The translations under genes and the position numbers were made by a program. From an uncultured Gammaproteobacteria bacterium (GTDB lineage: Bacteria; Pseudomonadota; Gammaproteobacteria; Steroidobacterales; UBA11654), in assembly GCA_902634075.1 (NCBI GenBank), contig CACPJA010000008.1:1-46198 (forward strand): 46,198 nt of DNA, given 5' to 3'. Below, one piece after another: positions 22,830 through 35,308 of this stretch (position 1 is the first letter of the stretch; each line of letters starts with the position of its first letter). The notes under the pieces were generated by a model. That model was not told where the DNA came from. It made no database searches and saw nothing but the letters and a program-made list of their open reading frames with translations.

Positions 22830-23067
22830 TCAATGATCCTAAAAAATAATTTAAACTTTTTATATTTATACTTTTCATTAACTCTTTTTTAGTAGTAGAA
22901 ACTAATAAGTTATTGATATATATGGTATTTATAACAATAACGTATAAATTTATTAATTCTACTTACTTAACACCTTTGTATCTCTCTAATCTCTATAAAG
23001 AAAGGCTATTTATTAGCATAAAATGCCTAGCCCCAAAAGTGTCGTGGAATTATATCAATTTTGAACT
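22830..23067 (-). promoter_or_regulatory. Long leader between rpsJ and rplC with two hairpins
   Basis: This 238-nt AT-rich spacer is by far the longest in the r-protein run, where most gaps are 0-30 nt. Going downstream on the minus strand it holds two hairpins. The first, at 23004-23032, has outer arms GGCTA/TAGCC and inner arms GCAT/ATGC with an AAA loop. The second, at 22909-22941, has arms GTTATTG/CAATAAC. AGGA before rplC closes the leader. No ORF with a convincing start was seen. The position suggests a 5' leader for an L3-first S10 operon, possibly an autoregulatory target. The structure is seen; the function is inference. Confidence 0.5.
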
Positions 23068-23076
23068 TCAGTTCAA
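23049..23076 (-). promoter_or_regulatory. Candidate promoter at the rpsJ stop, driving rplC onward
   Basis: On the minus strand TTGAAC (23071-23076), a 16-nt spacer and a perfect TATAAT (23049-23054) form a sigma-70-like promoter. The -35 lies in the last two codons of rpsJ. A start near 23042 would give a leader of about 210 nt before rplC. The -35 is also one arm of an inverted repeat, TTGAACT-GA-AGTTCAA (23061-23076), that could bind a dimeric regulator. Confidence 0.55.
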
Positions 23077-23382
23077 TTTAATTTGAACATCTACACCAGC
23101 TGGTAATTCAAGCTTCATCAAGGCATCAACAGTTTTATCACTTGGATTTAGAATATCCATGACCCTCTTATGAGTTGTAAGCTCGTATTGGTCTCTAGCA
23201 TCCTTGTTCACATGAGGAGATATAAGGACTGTAAATCTTTCTCTTTCAGTCGGAAGAGGTATAGGACCGGAGACTGTTGAACCGGTTCTTTTGGCTGTTT
23301 CAACAATTTCTTCAGTAGATGCATCTATAAGCTTATGATCAAATGATTTAAGCCTTATCCTAATTGTTTGATTGTTAGCCAT
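23068..23382 (-). CDS. rpsJ: 30S ribosomal protein S10
   Basis: Small-subunit protein and NusB partner in antitermination, 104 residues. [20 protein letters not shown] and [20 protein letters not shown] are diagnostic. It lies 6 nt behind fusA rather than behind a tuf gene and is detached from rplC by 238 nt. It therefore seems to belong to the str transcript instead of leading the S10 operon. Confidence 0.98.
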   Translation of the reverse strand: MANNQTIRIRLKSFDHKLIDASTEEIVETAKRTGSTVSGPIPLPTERERFTVLISPHVNKDARDQYELTTHKRVMDILNPSDKTVDALMKLELPAGVDVQIKLN

Positions 23383-23388
23383 TCCTAC

Positions 23389-25482
23389 CTATCCTTCGTT
23401 AATTGACATTGCTTCAGCTTGTTGTTTTGGTGCTTCGCTATATTTTTCAAATTCCATAGTATAAGTAGCTCTTCCTTGGCTCATTGACCTTAGATCAGTC
23501 GCATAACCAAACATTTCAGCTAAGGGAACTTCGGCTTTTATAATCTTACCTGCAGGCGATTCATCCATACCTTGTAAAATACCTCGTCTTCTATTCAAAT
23601 CACCATTCACATCACCCATATAATCTTCTGGGGTTACCACTTCAACTTTCATTACTGGCTCCAACAATACTGGATTAGCCTTTAGAGCTCCTTCTTTAAA
23701 TGCCATAGATCCAGCTACTCTGAAGGCCACCTCACTAGAATCTACATCGTGAAATGAGCCATCATATAATGTGACTTTCACATCTACCACTGGGAAACCT
23801 GTAATGACTCCATTAGACATTTGTTGTTGTATCCCTTTATCAACTGCTGGAATAAATTCTCTTGGTATTACACCGCCTGTGATGTCATTAACAAATTCAT
23901 ACCCTATCCCTGGCTCTTGTGGTTCCATCTTTATATAAACATGTCCATATTGACCTCTTCCTCCAGATTGCCTAACAAACTTAGCTTCCTGTTCAACGCT
24001 CTGTCTTATCGTTTCCCTATATGCAACTTGTGGTCTTCCAACGTTGGCATCGACGTTGAATTCTCTAGATAGCCTATCAACAAGAATATCTAGATGTAGT
24101 TCTCCCATTCCTGAAATGATTGTCTGTCCTGATTCTTCATCAGTCTTGACTTGGAAAGAAGGATCTTCTTTAGCTAATTTTTGGAGTCCTATACCCATTT
24201 TTGATTCATCTTCTGTAGATTTTGGCTCAACTGCAACTGAGATAACCGGATCAGGAAATTCCATCTTCTCTAAGGTAATAATATCTTTTATATCTGAAAG
24301 AGTATCTCCAGTAGTAACATTTTTTAAACCAACTGCTGCAGCAATATCCCCAGCACGAACCTCTTTAATTTCTTCTCTCGAATTCGAATGCATTTGTAAA
24401 ATACGACCTATTCTTTCTTTCTGGCTTTTCAATGGGTTATAGATAGTGTCACCTGAATTGAGAACGCCAGAATACACTCTGAAAAATGTAAGGTTCCCAA
24501 CATAAGGATCATTGGCAATTTTAAAAGCTAGAGCAGAAAATTTCTCCTCATCATTAGATTCTCTAGTGCTATCAGATCCATCTTCTCCAATACCAATAAT
24601 TGATGGCTTGTCGAGTGGCGATGGTAAAAAATGTACAACAGAATCTAACATGGCTTGTACGCCCTTATTCTTAAAAGCAGATCCACATATAACAGGTACA
24701 ATCTCATTAGTGAGAGTACGTATTCTTATGCCTTCAATTATCTCTTCGTTTGAGAGGTCGCCGTCCTCTAAATAATTGTTAAGAAGTTCTTCAGTAGCCT
24801 CTGCAGCAGCTTCTAACATAGCCTCCCTGTATTCTTCGCAAGTTGTAAGGAGTTCTTCAGGAATATCTTCTTCTGTATAAGTTGCACCTAGGTCATCTTC
24901 ATTCCAATTAATTGCCTTCATTCTTATAAGATCAATAACGCCTTTAAAGTTTTCTTCTGCACCAATTGGGACCTGAATGGGAACAGCATTTGCTCCAAGG
25001 CGTTCTTTTACTTGATCAACCACTCTAAAAAAATCTGCTCCAGCTCTGTCCATCTTATTGACAAAAGCTAATCTAGGAACAGAATATTTATTAGCTTGTC
25101 TCCAGACAGTCTCTGATTGAGGTTCCACACCTCCAACGGCACAGAAAACTGCAACTGCACTATCAAGCACTCTCAGAGATCGTTCAACTTCAATAGTAAA
25201 ATCAACGTGGCCAGGCGTATCTATAATATTTATTCTATGTTGGTCAAATTGTTGATCCATTCCTTGCCAAAAACACGTTGTTGCAGCAGATGTTATAGTA
25301 ATACCTCTTTCTTGTTCTTGCTCCATCCAATCCATAACTGCATTACCATCATGGACTTCTCCTATCTTGTGAGATATGCCGGTGTAGAATAGGACACGCT
25401 CAGTTGTAGTGGTCTTCCCAGCGTCAATATGGGCCATAATTCCTATATTTCTATATCTCTCAATTGGTGTTTGTCTAGACAT
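23389..25482 (-). CDS. fusA: Elongation factor G
   Basis: Translocase GTPase, 697 residues. The G1 motif AHIDAGKT (17-24), [20 protein letters not shown] and [13 protein letters not shown] form the GTPase domain. Domains II-V follow, with [20 protein letters not shown] and [14 protein letters not shown]. In many gammaproteobacteria fusA is followed by tufA; here rpsJ follows directly. It lies 31 nt behind rpsG. Confidence 0.98.
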   Translation of the reverse strand: MSRQTPIERYRNIGIMAHIDAGKTTTTERVLFYTGISHKIGEVHDGNAVMDWMEQEQERGITITSAATTCFWQGMDQQFDQHRINIIDTPGHVDFTIEVERSLRVLDSAVAVFCAVGGVEPQSETVWRQANKYSVPRLAFVNKMDRAGADFFRVVDQVKERLGANAVPIQVPIGAEENFKGVIDLIRMKAINWNEDDLGATYTEEDIPEELLTTCEEYREAMLEAAAEATEELLNNYLEDGDLSNEEIIEGIRIRTLTNEIVPVICGSAFKNKGVQAMLDSVVHFLPSPLDKPSIIGIGEDGSDSTRESNDEEKFSALAFKIANDPYVGNLTFFRVYSGVLNSGDTIYNPLKSQKERIGRILQMHSNSREEIKEVRAGDIAAAVGLKNVTTGDTLSDIKDIITLEKMEFPDPVISVAVEPKSTEDESKMGIGLQKLAKEDPSFQVKTDEESGQTIISGMGELHLDILVDRLSREFNVDANVGRPQVAYRETIRQSVEQEAKFVRQSGGRGQYGHVYIKMEPQEPGIGYEFVNDITGGVIPREFIPAVDKGIQQQMSNGVITGFPVVDVKVTLYDGSFHDVDSSEVAFRVAGSMAFKEGALKANPVLLEPVMKVEVVTPEDYMGDVNGDLNRRRGILQGMDESPAGKIIKAEVPLAEMFGYATDLRSMSQGRATYTMEFEKYSEAPKQQAEAMSINEG

Positions 25483-25513
25483 TTTGATTATCCCTTAAAA
25501 AAACTTGAGGAAT

Positions 25514-25993
25514 TTACCATCGAAAATGAGAGAAAGCTTTGTTCGCTTCAGCCATTTTGTGTGTATCTTCTTTTTTCTTGATGGCATTGCCTTTATCATT
25601 AGATGCATCAAGAAGTTCATTTGCTAATTTAACTTTCATGCTCTTCTCTTGCCTTGATCTTGCAGATTCTATTAACCAACGCATAGCTAATGCCTCTCTC
25701 CTTTCTTGCCTAACCTCTACTGGGATTTGGTATGTAGCACCACCAACTCTTCTTGATCTAACTTCCACTACAGGTTTAACCTTTTCTAAAACTTCTGCAA
25801 ATATCTCTGGTGCTTTTTCAGCAGGCTTCCCGAGCTTATCTACTAATGTTTCTAAAGCTTCATAAACAATAGTTTCTGCCGTCGATTTTTTTCCATCTTT
25901 CATTATCATATTGATAAACTTTGCGAGTAAACGACTAGAAAATTTTGGGTCGGGAAGTATAGATCTTTTTATAGCTGCATTTCTTCTAGACAT
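25514..25993 (-). CDS. rpsG: 30S ribosomal protein S7
   Basis: Head-assembly protein of 159 residues with start [20 protein letters not shown] and the conserved [20 protein letters not shown]. In E. coli S7 represses the str operon by binding the rpsL-rpsG spacer. That spacer is only 2 nt here, so the classical target cannot be present. Confidence 0.98.
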   Translation of the reverse strand: MSRRNAAIKRSILPDPKFSSRLLAKFINMIMKDGKKSTAETIVYEALETLVDKLGKPAEKAPEIFAEVLEKVKPVVEVRSRRVGGATYQIPVEVRQERREALAMRWLIESARSRQEKSMKVKLANELLDASNDKGNAIKKKEDTHKMAEANKAFSHFRW

Positions 25994-25995
25994 AA

Positions 25996-26370
25996 TTAAC
26001 CCTTTGGTCTCTTGGCACCGTATTTTGATCTTCCCTGCTTTCTATCATTTACCCCACTACAATCTAATGTACCTCTTATAGTATGGTATCGAACTCCTGG
26101 AAGATCCTTTACTCTCCCGCCACGAATTAAAACAACTGAGTGTTCTTGCAAATTATGGCCTTCACCACCTATATAGCTTGTAACCTCATAGCCATTTGTA
26201 AGTCTAACCCTTGCTACTTTTCTAAGAGCAGAATTTGGCTTCTTTGGTGTTGTTGTATAAACACGAGTACAAACCCCTCTCTTTTGAGGTTTGCCTTCTA
26301 GTGCAGGAACATTATTCTTAACTAATTTCCTCTTTCTAGACTTTCTAACTAATTGATTTATCGTAGTCAT
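25996..26370 (-). CDS. rpsL: 30S ribosomal protein S12
   Basis: Decoding-centre protein of 124 residues. [20 protein letters not shown] contains Lys43, and [20 protein letters not shown] contains Lys88 and Asp89, the methylthiolation site. Both lysines are the streptomycin-sensitive residues. It begins the str segment 75 nt behind rpoC with its own promoter-like sequence. Confidence 0.98.
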   Translation of the reverse strand: MTTINQLVRKSRKRKLVKNNVPALEGKPQKRGVCTRVYTTTPKKPNSALRKVARVRLTNGYEVTSYIGGEGHNLQEHSVVLIRGGRVKDLPGVRYHTIRGTLDCSGVNDRKQGRSKYGAKRPKG

Positions 26371-26398
26371 AACTATTTTTCAAAATAAATTCTGAGGG

Positions 26399-26427
26399 AT
26401 TCTATTCTTCTCTAGCAAATGGTTCAA
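26399..26427 (-). promoter_or_regulatory. Candidate promoter of the str segment (rpsL-rpsG-fusA-rpsJ)
   Basis: Minus-strand TTGAAC (26422-26427), a 17-nt spacer and TAGAAT (26399-26404) lie in the 75-nt rpoC-rpsL gap. Transcription would start about 20 nt before the rpsL ATG. No terminator hairpin is seen after rpoC, so rpoBC read-through is probable as well. Confidence 0.5.
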
Positions 26428-26445
26428 GTAATTTAGATTAATTAT

Positions 26446-29400
26446 CTAGGCTTTTCCAGTCCCAACATTACTTTTCTCTAGAGAAGATTCATCTAAATCT
26501 TTCAATCCCTTTGCAAACTCCTCCTCAGCTATCTGAGATGCGTCTGCTTCAGTCTTATATCCTGTACCCGCTGGGACAAGTCTTCCTACGACTACATTTT
26601 CTTTTAGGCCTCTTAATTTATCTATTGAACCTTTGACTGCAGCTTCTGTGAGAACTCGAGTTGTTTCTTGAAATGATGCAGCAGAGATAAATGAAGTTGT
26701 TGCTAAAGACGCTTTTGTTATTCCCATCACTGTAGGTTTATATTTTGCAGGATTAAGCTCCTCATTAAGCATCTTTTGATTTATATCCAAAAGGTCTGAC
26801 CTGTTAATAAGCTCACCTTTTAACAAATTAGTATCCCCAGATTCTTCAATCTCTAATGTTCTCATCATTTGTCGAATTATAATTTCTATATGCTTATCAT
26901 TAATTGGAACACCCTGAAGCCTATATACATCCTGCACTTCTTTAACGAGATATTCAGCTAAACTTTCAACGCCCTGCACCTCTAAAATATCGTGCAAGCT
27001 TAGTTCGCCGTCAGATATAATTTCACCTTTTTGAATTTTTTCACCTTCAAAGATATTTAGTGTTCTTGTTTTTGGAATTAATTCTTCAAAACTTTCCCCA
27101 TCATCATCTGTTATCACTAACCTAACTTTGCCTTTTGTTTCTTTCCCAAAACTGGTTATACCTGAATACTTTGCTAATATTGCAGCATCCTTTGGCTTTC
27201 TGGCCTCAAACAGATCAGCTACTCTAGGCAATCCTCCTGTAATATCGCTGGTTTTGGAAGATTCGAGAGGTATTCTAGCTATAACGTCTCCAGCATTTAT
27301 TTTTTGTCCATCTTGAATACTTAAAATAGCTCCAGGTGGGAATGTATAAACTATAGGTGTTTCAGTCCCTTTAAACATTACAGGTTTTCCTTTAGCATTT
27401 AAAAGTGCCGCTTTTGGTCTACTTGATGATGAGGTACCTGATTGTTTCTTGTAATCCATTACTATGATATTTGACAATCCAGTTGCTTCATCTAGTTGTT
27501 CTGTAACTGTAACCCCATCTATAAAATCTTCAAAAGTCATAATTCCACTTGCTTCAGACACAATAGGGTGTGTATGAGGATCCCATGTAGAAATAATATC
27601 GCCAGATTTAACTTTTTGCTTATCCTTGATGTTAATTACTGCTCCATATGGAACCTTATAACGTTCTTTTTCCTTAGCATATTTATCTGAAATAATAATT
27701 TCTCCAGATCTGCTAACTGCAACCAAATTCTTATCCTTATTCTTTATTGTTTTAAGATTGAAAAGAGATGCTTCACCATCATTCGAGACTTCTATAGAAT
27801 TTATAGCAGCGGCGCTAGAAGCAGCGCCACCAATATGGAATGTTCTCATTGTAAGTTGTGTGCCAGGCTCACCTATTGATTGGGCTGCAATTATACCTAC
27901 AGCCTCACCTATATTTACTATATGACCTCTTGCGAGATCCCTTCCATAACACTGAACACAGATACCATGAGTAGTCTCACACATAACAGGGGTTCTTATA
28001 GTGATTGAATCTACGTTATTATCTGCTATTAATTTAACATTGTTTTCGTCTATTAAAGTCCCGGCTTTAATAATCACATTTTTATTTTCCCTGTCTTTAA
28101 TTGCATTAACAGTAACTCTGCCTAATACTCTAACACTAAGATCTTGAACAACTTCCCCGCCTTCAACGACTGCAGTTAGAGTCAGTCCGTTTTTCGTCTC
28201 ACAATCTTCTTCTGTTACTACTAAATCTTGCGAAACATCCACTAACCTTCTCGTCAAATATCCAGAATTTGCTGTTTTTAAAGCTGTATCAGCTAATCCC
28301 TTTCTAGCGCCATGAGTTGATATAAAGTATTGTAGTATATTTAAACCTTCCCTGAAATTAGCTGTAATTGGAGTTTCAATAATTGACCCGTCAGGTTTAG
28401 CCATTAAGCCTCTCATTCCTGCCAATTGTCTGATTTGTGCCGCAGAGCCTCGAGCTCCTGAATCTGCCATCATATAAATAGAATTGAATGAATCCTGATT
28501 CTGATTTTTACCATCTGAGTCCTTAACTTCCTCTGTGCCTAATTTATCCATCATAGCACTAGCAACTTGATCATTTGTTCTAGACCATATATCAACAACT
28601 TTATTATATCTCTCACCTTGTGTTAGCAAGCCAGAAGTAAATTGAGACTGTATATTTTTAACTTGGGCTTCAGCTTCAGACAAAATTGATTCTTTTTGTT
28701 GCGGTACAACCATATCATCCAAGGCGATGGAAACACCTGATTTAGTAGCATATTCAAAACCCAAATACATAAGCTTATCAGCAAATATAACAGCGGACTT
28801 TAAACCAACTTCACGATAACATTTATTTATCAGGTCAGATATTGCTTTGCTGTCCATAGGCTTATTAATTTCCGAAAACGATATTTCTTTTGGAAGTATT
28901 TTGGACAGTAAAGCCCTACCTACAGTAGTATCAATAATTCTTGATTCAAATTCTCCATCTCCTTTTCTATATTCCTTGATACGTAATTTGATTTTGGCGT
29001 GTAAGTTAACAAAGTTATTTGCGAAAGATCTCTCTACCTCAGTAATATCAGCAAATATTGAATTTTCACCTTTGTCATTAATCTTTTCCCTGGTCATATA
29101 ATAGAGGCCTAAAACTACATCTTGAGATGGAACAATTATAGGTTCGCCATTTGCTGGCGATAATATGTTATTCGATGACATCATCAATGCTCTGCTCTCA
29201 ATTTGTGCCTCAATAGAAAGAGGTACATGAACAGCCATCTGGTCTCCATCAAAATCTGCGTTAAATGCCTTACAAACCAAAGGGTGAAGCTGTATAGCCT
29301 TACCTTCAACTAGAACAGGCTCAAATGCCTGTATACCTAGTCTATGAAGTGTTGGCGCCCTATTTAATAATACAGGGTGTTGCCTGATGACCCCATCTAA

Positions 29401-30633
29401 TATGTCCCAAATTTCAGGTCCTTCTTGTTCCACTAACCTTTTAGCTGATTTTATTGTTGACGCTTCACCTTGATAGATCAACTTGCTAAAGACAAATGGT
29501 TTAAATAACTCGAGAGCCATTTTTTTAGGAATGCCACACTGATGTAGTTTTAATGTGGGTCCGACTACAATTACTGATCTACCTGAGTAATCTACTCGTT
29601 TGCCTAACAGATTCTGCCTAAACCTTCCTTGCTTCCCTTTAATCATGTCTGCCAAAGATTTTAAAGGTCGTTTATTTGATCCTGTTACAGCACGGCCCAT
29701 CCTTCCATTATCTAGAAGAGCATCCACTGATTTTTGTAACATCCTTTTCTCATTTCTAACAATAATTTCTGGTGCATTTAGATCGAGTAGTCTTTGCAGC
29801 CTATTATTTCTATTAATTACCCTTCGATATAAATCATTCAAATCTGATGTGGCGAAGCGTCCTCCATCTAGAGGAACTAAAGGTCTAAGATCTGGAGGTA
29901 GAATTGGTAAAACTTGAAGAATCATCCATTCTGGCCTATTGCCTGAATTAATAAGTGCCTCAAGTAATTTGATACGTTTTTGATAACGCTTGATCTTAAT
30001 CTGAGATGCAGTAGATGCCATATCTTCCTGAATTTGATCCATAGCATTTCTCAAATCTAATTTTTTCAAGATTGCATGAATGGCTTCTGCGCCCATAGCT
30101 GCAGAAAAATCATCGCCATACTGTTCAAGTGACTCAAGATATTCTTCTTCAGACATAAGTTGGCCTCTTTTGAGAGCAGTCATTCCAGGGTCAGTAACGA
30201 GATAAGCTTCAAAATATAAGACTCTTTCTATTTCTCGTAGAGTCATATCTAATAACAAACCTATTCTTGACGGCAATGACTTAAGAAACCAAATATGTGC
30301 TACAGGACTAGCTAATTCGAGATGGCCCATTCTCTCTCTTCTAACCTTGCTCATAGTGACTTCTACACCACACTTTTCACAAACTACGCCTCTATGTTTC
30401 AACCTTTTATATTTACCACACAGGCATTCGTAATCCTTAACTGGGCCAAAAATCTTTGCACAAAACAATCCGTCTCTTTCAGGTCTAAATGTCCTATAGT
30501 TAATTGTCTCTGGCTTTTTAACTTCACCATATGACCATGATCTAATCATATCTGGAGAAGCTAATGCTATTCTTATATGATCAAAATCTTCTGTCATAGA
30601 TTTTTGGTTAAATATATTTAATAAATTTTTCAT
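26446..30633 (-). CDS. rpoC: RNA polymerase beta' subunit
   Basis: Largest RNA polymerase subunit, 1395 residues (E. coli 1407). The zinc ribbon cysteines are Cys70, Cys72, Cys85 and Cys88 ([20 protein letters not shown]). The catalytic loop [12 protein letters not shown] places Mg-binding Asp460, Asp462 and Asp464 at the same numbers as in E. coli. The second zinc site ([11 protein letters not shown]) and the trigger-loop region ([18 protein letters not shown]) are present. It lies 11 nt behind rpoB. Confidence 0.99.
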   Translation of the reverse strand: MKNLLNIFNQKSMTEDFDHIRIALASPDMIRSWSYGEVKKPETINYRTFRPERDGLFCAKIFGPVKDYECLCGKYKRLKHRGVVCEKCGVEVTMSKVRRERMGHLELASPVAHIWFLKSLPSRIGLLLDMTLREIERVLYFEAYLVTDPGMTALKRGQLMSEEEYLESLEQYGDDFSAAMGAEAIHAILKKLDLRNAMDQIQEDMASTASQIKIKRYQKRIKLLEALINSGNRPEWMILQVLPILPPDLRPLVPLDGGRFATSDLNDLYRRVINRNNRLQRLLDLNAPEIIVRNEKRMLQKSVDALLDNGRMGRAVTGSNKRPLKSLADMIKGKQGRFRQNLLGKRVDYSGRSVIVVGPTLKLHQCGIPKKMALELFKPFVFSKLIYQGEASTIKSAKRLVEQEGPEIWDILDGVIRQHPVLLNRAPTLHRLGIQAFEPVLVEGKAIQLHPLVCKAFNADFDGDQMAVHVPLSIEAQIESRALMMSSNNILSPANGEPIIVPSQDVVLGLYYMTREKINDKGENSIFADITEVERSFANNFVNLHAKIKLRIKEYRKGDGEFESRIIDTTVGRALLSKILPKEISFSEINKPMDSKAISDLINKCYREVGLKSAVIFADKLMYLGFEYATKSGVSIALDDMVVPQQKESILSEAEAQVKNIQSQFTSGLLTQGERYNKVVDIWSRTNDQVASAMMDKLGTEEVKDSDGKNQNQDSFNSIYMMADSGARGSAAQIRQLAGMRGLMAKPDGSIIETPITANFREGLNILQYFISTHGARKGLADTALKTANSGYLTRRLVDVSQDLVVTEEDCETKNGLTLTAVVEGGEVVQDLSVRVLGRVTVNAIKDRENKNVIIKAGTLIDENNVKLIADNNVDSITIRTPVMCETTHGICVQCYGRDLARGHIVNIGEAVGIIAAQSIGEPGTQLTMRTFHIGGAASSAAAINSIEVSNDGEASLFNLKTIKNKDKNLVAVSRSGEIIISDKYAKEKERYKVPYGAVINIKDKQKVKSGDIISTWDPHTHPIVSEASGIMTFEDFIDGVTVTEQLDEATGLSNIIVMDYKKQSGTSSSSRPKAALLNAKGKPVMFKGTETPIVYTFPPGAILSIQDGQKINAGDVIARIPLESSKTSDITGGLPRVADLFEARKPKDAAILAKYSGITSFGKETKGKVRLVITDDDGESFEELIPKTRTLNIFEGEKIQKGEIISDGELSLHDILEVQGVESLAEYLVKEVQDVYRLQGVPINDKHIEIIIRQMMRTLEIEESGDTNLLKGELINRSDLLDINQKMLNEELNPAKYKPTVMGITKASLATTSFISAASFQETTRVLTEAAVKGSIDKLRGLKENVVVGRLVPAGTGYKTEADASQIAEEEFAKGLKDLDESSLEKSNVGTGKA

Positions 30634-30644
30634 TTAATACCTAA

Positions 30645-33600
30645 CTATTTCACTTCATTTTTGGTTGTTTCTTCGACTAATTCCATACTTAAACCTAAAG
30701 ATCTAATTTCTTTCATAAGAACATTGAAAGATTCAGGAATACCAGTATCTAACTCATTAGTTCCATCTACAATTTGCTTATACATTCTTGTTCTGCCTTG
30801 TACATCATCAGATTTGACAGTCAATAATTCCCTTAATGTATGAGAAGCGCCATAGGCTTCTAGTGCCCAAACTTCCATCTCACCAAACCTTTGACCTCCA
30901 AATTGCGCCTTACCTCCGAGTGGTTGTTGCGTAACTAGGCTGTATGGACCTGTAGACCTAGCATGCATTTTATCGTCGACAAGATGGTTGAGCTTTAGTA
31001 TATACATATAGCCCACAGTGGTAGGTCGATCGAAATACTTCCCACTCCTACCATCAATTAATCTTGTCTGCCCAGTATCAGGTAGATCTGCCAATTTAAG
31101 CAATGATTTAATCTCTCCCTCTTCTGCTCCATCAAAAACAGGGGTGGCCATCGGAACACCATCTTTGAGATTATTAGCTAATTCTATTATTTCATCATCT
31201 GTAAGCTTAGATAACTGTATTTTTTCAGATGCATTATTTGTGTTATAGACTTTCCCTAAAAATTCTCTTAGAGCTTTTATTAAGGCTTTGCCTTCTTTTT
31301 CTTTTAGGATCTTCTTTATCTTATTTCCTAACTCTTTAGCTGCCCAGCCCAAATGTGTTTCTAGTATTTGCCCTACATTCATCCTTGAAGGAACACCCAA
31401 GGGATTTAGTACTATATCTATAGGAGTTCCATCCTCCATATAAGGCATGTCTTCTACTGGAACTATTCTAGATATAACACCCTTATTCCCATGCCTTCCA
31501 GCGACCTTATCACCAGGTTGAACCCTTCTTTTTACTGCAAGGAAAACCTTTACAGTTTTAAGAACACCAGGTGGTAAATCGTCATATGCTTCTATTTTCT
31601 TCTTAGCAGCGTCTAGCTTTTCTTTAAATTCTTTTTGAAGATCTTTATGGTTCAAATAAAAAGTTTCTAATTCATTATTCAATTTCTCATTTTGGAGTTT
31701 TATCTCAAACCACTCTTTCTTTTTTAGATTCTCAAGATAATCCTTATCTATCTTTATGGACTTTCTACCTATTTTGGCTGTTTTATTGATGAGTAACTTC
31801 TGAACACGATTAAAAATATCAGTCTCCATGATTCTAAGTTGGTCTTTTAAATCTTTTCTTACTGCATCAATTTCAGCAACTTCAATTTCATTAGATCTTT
31901 GATCTTTTTCAACACCCTCTCTACAAAAAACACGGACATCGATTACAGTACCATCCATACCAGATGGGACTCTTAGTGATGTATCTTTAACATCTGAAGC
32001 TTTTTCCCCAAAGATAGCTCTAAGCAATTTCTCTTCAGGTGTTAATTGTGTCTCTCCCTTAGGAGTTATTTTTCCAACAAGAATATCACCTGCAACTACT
32101 TCTGCGCCGATATATGCAATACCTGATTCGTCAAGCTTCCTTAAAGCATTATCACCAACATTTGGGATATCAGCAGTTATTTCTTCTGATCCTAGCTTAG
32201 TATCTCTCGCAATACATTGGAGTTCTTCAATATGAATTGTCGTAAAGCGGTCTTCCTGGACAACTCTTTCTGAAATAAGTATCGAATCTTCAAAATTAAA
32301 TCCATTCCAAGGCATGAATGCAACAAGTAAATTTTGTCCAATTGCTAGCTCTCCAAGACTTGTTGAAGCTCCATCTGATATGACATCACCTTTTGAAATA
32401 ATATCCCCAACAGCAACTAATGGCCTTTGATTTATACAAGTGTTCTGATTTGATCTTGTGTATTTTGTAAGGTTATATATATCAACTCCAGATTCTCCCG
32501 TTGTTGCTTCATCATCGTTAACAGCAATAACTATCCTAGACGCATCAACAGAATCAACAGTACCACCTCTTTTTGCAACTATTGTTACTCCAGAATCAGT
32601 AGCAACTATTCTTTCCATCCCAGTACCCACTAGTGGCTTATCAGCTAAAAGTGTCGGAACTGCCTGTCTTTGCATATTGGACCCCATAAGAGCCCTATTA
32701 GCATCATCATGCTCTAGGAAAGGAATCAATGAAGCTGCTATAGATACAATTTGCTTTGGAGAAACATCCATATACTCAATAGTGTCTGGCGGCATTAAAG
32801 TAAATTCATTATTATATCTTGCTGAGATAAGTTCATCTTCTAATTGATTCTTTGAGTTGAGTCTTGAATTAGCCTGAGCTATAACGAAGTTACTCTCGTC
32901 TATAGCAGACAAATATTTAATCTTATTTGTTGCTTTTCCATTTACAACTTGCCTATATGGTGTTTCCAAAAATCCATAATCATTAACCCTAGAATAGATT
33001 GCCATAGAATTAATTAATCCAATATTAGGCCCCTCAGGAGTTTCTATCGGGCAAACTCTTCCATAGTGTGTTGGATGAACGTCCCTTACTTCAAAGCCTG
33101 CTCGCTCCCTAGTTAAACCTCCTGGTCCTAGGGCAGAAATTCTTCTTTTATGAGCAATTTCAGATAACGGGTTGTTTTGATCCATAAATTGGGATAATTG
33201 GCTAGATCCAAAAAATTCTTTTATAGCTGCAGAAACTGGTTTTGAATTAATTAAATCTCTAGGCATGAGTTCTTCAGTTTCTACCAACGAAAGTCTATCT
33301 CTAACTGCCCTTTCAACTCTTATAAGTCCGACCCTGAATGTATTCTCTACCATTTCTCCAACAGTTCTAATTCTTCTATTACCTAAATGATCAATATCAT
33401 CAACTACATCTGAGCCATTTCTAATATTAATTAGTGTTTTGAGAACATTAACAATGTCGTCTTTTGATAAGATAGAACTGCCTTTATCAGAATTAACACT
33501 AATTCTCCTATTAAATTTCATCCTACCTACTTCAGAAAGATCGTATCTTTCTTCATTGAAGAATAAGTTTGTGAATAAGTTCTCAGAAGCCTCTTTTGTT

Positions 33601-34757
33601 GGAGGCTCTCCAGGTCTCATCATTCTATATATTTCTACAAGAGCTTCTTCTTTTGATGAAGATGGATCTATCCTAAGCGAATTAGAAATATATGGTCCTT
33701 GATCAACATCATTGATATAAATTGTCTGAATTTCAGTAATCTTATTATTTATAATTTCATCAATGAGCTCCTTGGTTAAGATATCATTTGCCTTAGCAAA
33801 TAACTCGCCAGTTTCTTTATCTACTAAGTCATGAGCTAGAATTTTATTCTCTATTTCTGAAAGATTTAATGACAGATATTTATTCTTACTATCTTTAATC
33901 TGCTTTATGTGTAGGGCATTAATTCGTTTACCTTTAGAAACAATTAACTTTTTTCCTGCATTGATATCAAATTCAGCTATAGTGCCTTTTAAATGTTCGA
34001 GATTAACTTCAATTTTTGCTTCTTTAGAAGAAATCTTATATTTATCTTTTTCAAAAAATAAATCCACTATCTCTTGGTCATTCAATCCTAAGGCATGAAG
34101 CAAAATTGTGGCTGGAATTTTTCGCCTTCGGTCTATTCTGGCAAAAATATTATCTTTAGCGTCAAATTCAAAATCTAACCAGGAGCCTCTGTAAGGAATT
34201 ACTCTTGCAGAAAACAACAATTTGCCTGAAGTTTGCACTCCCTTATCATGATCAAAAAATACACCTGGTGATCTATGTAATTGAGAAACAATTACTCTAT
34301 CGGTTCCATTGATTACGAAGGTACCATGCTCAGTCATCAAGGGGACTTCTCCAAAGTAGACATCTGTTGTATCACCGGTTTGTTTTAGATTCTTTACCTC
34401 TTTAACTGTTTCCTTCTCAGAAACTTTGTCATAAGTTATAAGCTTAGTTTTTACTCTCAGCGGTGCTGCGTAAGACAAACCTCTTAATTGGCATTCTCTA
34501 ACATTGAATTCTGGTTCCTCAAGACGATAACTTATAAACTCCAATCTTGCATTTTTAGAAAAACTCTCGATTGGGAAGAGATTATTAAAAGCTGCTTGCA
34601 AACCAATGTTCTTTCTTTTGCCTGCATCTACATCTTTTTGGAGAAATTTTTCGTAGGACTCTACTTGCAATGTAAGTAAATCTGGTACATCTAAAGCAGG
34701 TTTTTGCTTGCCAAAATCTTTCCTGATTCTTTTCTTTTCAGTAAATGAAAATGTCAT
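30645..34757 (-). CDS. rpoB: RNA polymerase beta subunit
   Basis: Catalytic RNA polymerase subunit of 1370 residues. The rifampicin pocket [19 protein letters not shown] begins at residue 515; residues matching E. coli Gln513, Asp516, His526 and Ser531 are Gln523, Asp526, His536 and Ser541, all wild type. [15 protein letters not shown] and the C-terminal clamp-side segment [20 protein letters not shown] are intact. A 92-nt spacer with a perfect palindrome separates it from rplL. Confidence 0.99.
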   Translation of the reverse strand: MTFSFTEKKRIRKDFGKQKPALDVPDLLTLQVESYEKFLQKDVDAGKRKNIGLQAAFNNLFPIESFSKNARLEFISYRLEEPEFNVRECQLRGLSYAAPLRVKTKLITYDKVSEKETVKEVKNLKQTGDTTDVYFGEVPLMTEHGTFVINGTDRVIVSQLHRSPGVFFDHDKGVQTSGKLLFSARVIPYRGSWLDFEFDAKDNIFARIDRRRKIPATILLHALGLNDQEIVDLFFEKDKYKISSKEAKIEVNLEHLKGTIAEFDINAGKKLIVSKGKRINALHIKQIKDSKNKYLSLNLSEIENKILAHDLVDKETGELFAKANDILTKELIDEIINNKITEIQTIYINDVDQGPYISNSLRIDPSSSKEEALVEIYRMMRPGEPPTKEASENLFTNLFFNEERYDLSEVGRMKFNRRISVNSDKGSSILSKDDIVNVLKTLINIRNGSDVVDDIDHLGNRRIRTVGEMVENTFRVGLIRVERAVRDRLSLVETEELMPRDLINSKPVSAAIKEFFGSSQLSQFMDQNNPLSEIAHKRRISALGPGGLTRERAGFEVRDVHPTHYGRVCPIETPEGPNIGLINSMAIYSRVNDYGFLETPYRQVVNGKATNKIKYLSAIDESNFVIAQANSRLNSKNQLEDELISARYNNEFTLMPPDTIEYMDVSPKQIVSIAASLIPFLEHDDANRALMGSNMQRQAVPTLLADKPLVGTGMERIVATDSGVTIVAKRGGTVDSVDASRIVIAVNDDEATTGESGVDIYNLTKYTRSNQNTCINQRPLVAVGDIISKGDVISDGASTSLGELAIGQNLLVAFMPWNGFNFEDSILISERVVQEDRFTTIHIEELQCIARDTKLGSEEITADIPNVGDNALRKLDESGIAYIGAEVVAGDILVGKITPKGETQLTPEEKLLRAIFGEKASDVKDTSLRVPSGMDGTVIDVRVFCREGVEKDQRSNEIEVAEIDAVRKDLKDQLRIMETDIFNRVQKLLINKTAKIGRKSIKIDKDYLENLKKKEWFEIKLQNEKLNNELETFYLNHKDLQKEFKEKLDAAKKKIEAYDDLPPGVLKTVKVFLAVKRRVQPGDKVAGRHGNKGVISRIVPVEDMPYMEDGTPIDIVLNPLGVPSRMNVGQILETHLGWAAKELGNKIKKILKEKEGKALIKALREFLGKVYNTNNASEKIQLSKLTDDEIIELANNLKDGVPMATPVFDGAEEGEIKSLLKLADLPDTGQTRLIDGRSGKYFDRPTTVGYMYILKLNHLVDDKMHARSTGPYSLVTQQPLGGKAQFGGQRFGEMEVWALEAYGASHTLRELLTVKSDDVQGRTRMYKQIVDGTNELDTGIPESFNVLMKEIRSLGLSMELVEETTKNEVK

Positions 34758-34779
34758 ATATTTGAATACCTATATAAAG

Positions 34780-34807
34780 CTTCTCAGTCTTAATTAAGAC
34801 TGAGAAG
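34780..34807 (-). promoter_or_regulatory. Perfect 28-nt palindrome between rplL and rpoB (RNase III site or attenuator candidate)
   Basis: Bases 34780-34807 are a perfect inverted repeat with 14-nt arms (left arm CTTCTCAGTCTTAA). As RNA this gives a 12-bp stem closed by a four-base AAUU loop. The minus-strand sequence after it is CTTTATATAG, not a real U-tract, so it would be at most a weak terminator. In E. coli the same rplL-rpoB gap holds an attenuator and an RNase III cleavage hairpin that lowers rpoBC relative to r-protein expression. Position and structure suggest the same role. Confidence 0.7.
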
Positions 34808-34849
34808 TTGAATTACTTACTCTTAGCATCAAGTTGTGAAACAAAAAAA

Positions 34850-35248
34850 CTATTTCAACTCAACTGAAGCGCCAGCTTCTTCTAGCTGATTCTTCATTTC
34901 ATCTGCTTCTTCTTTTGACACTGATTCCTTTAAAGACTTAGGTGCGCCCTCAACAATATCTTTAGCGTCCTTTAAGCCTAGACCAGTAATTGACCTTACT
35001 GCCTTGATTACTGCAATTTTATTATCACCTACACCCTGAAGAATTACTTCAAACTCTGTTTGTTCATCGCCTGAAGCCGAGTCTTCTGAGTCCCCAGCTG
35101 CTGGAGCAGCAGCAACTGCAACTGGAGCTGCAGCTGTGACTCCAAATTTTTCTTCCATCTCAGATATTAATTCAACTAAGTCCATTACAGACATCTGTGA
35201 TATTGCCTCTAAGACTTCCTCTTTCGTTGATACATTAGCTTTTGCCAT
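34850..35248 (-). CDS. rplL: 50S ribosomal protein L7/L12
   Basis: Stalk protein that recruits translational GTPases, 132 residues. The N-terminal dimerisation helix ([20 protein letters not shown]) is followed by an Ala/Pro hinge and an acidic Asp/Ser/Gly segment. The C-terminal domain ([20 protein letters not shown]) ends GASVELK. The hinge is a little longer and more acidic than usual. GAGGAG precedes the ATG at good spacing. A 60-nt gap separates it from rplJ, with a small CCCAA/TTGGG hairpin. Confidence 0.98.
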   Translation of the reverse strand: MAKANVSTKEEVLEAISQMSVMDLVELISEMEEKFGVTAAAPVAVAAAPAAGDSEDSASGDEQTEFEVILQGVGDNKIAVIKAVRSITGLGLKDAKDIVEGAPKSLKESVSKEEADEMKNQLEEAGASVELK

Positions 35249-35308
35249 TTTTTTATCTCCTCTTCAAGACCCAAAAAAAGATTGGGAATTTTATACAAAA
35301 ATTTAACT

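Noticed and set aside
22726..22878. Possible 50-codon upstream ORF on the minus strand overlapping the rplC start in another frame
   Set aside because: Start has only a poor AAGAG at 3-nt spacing, the product is unlike any known leader peptide, and most of it is an out-of-frame reading of rplC.
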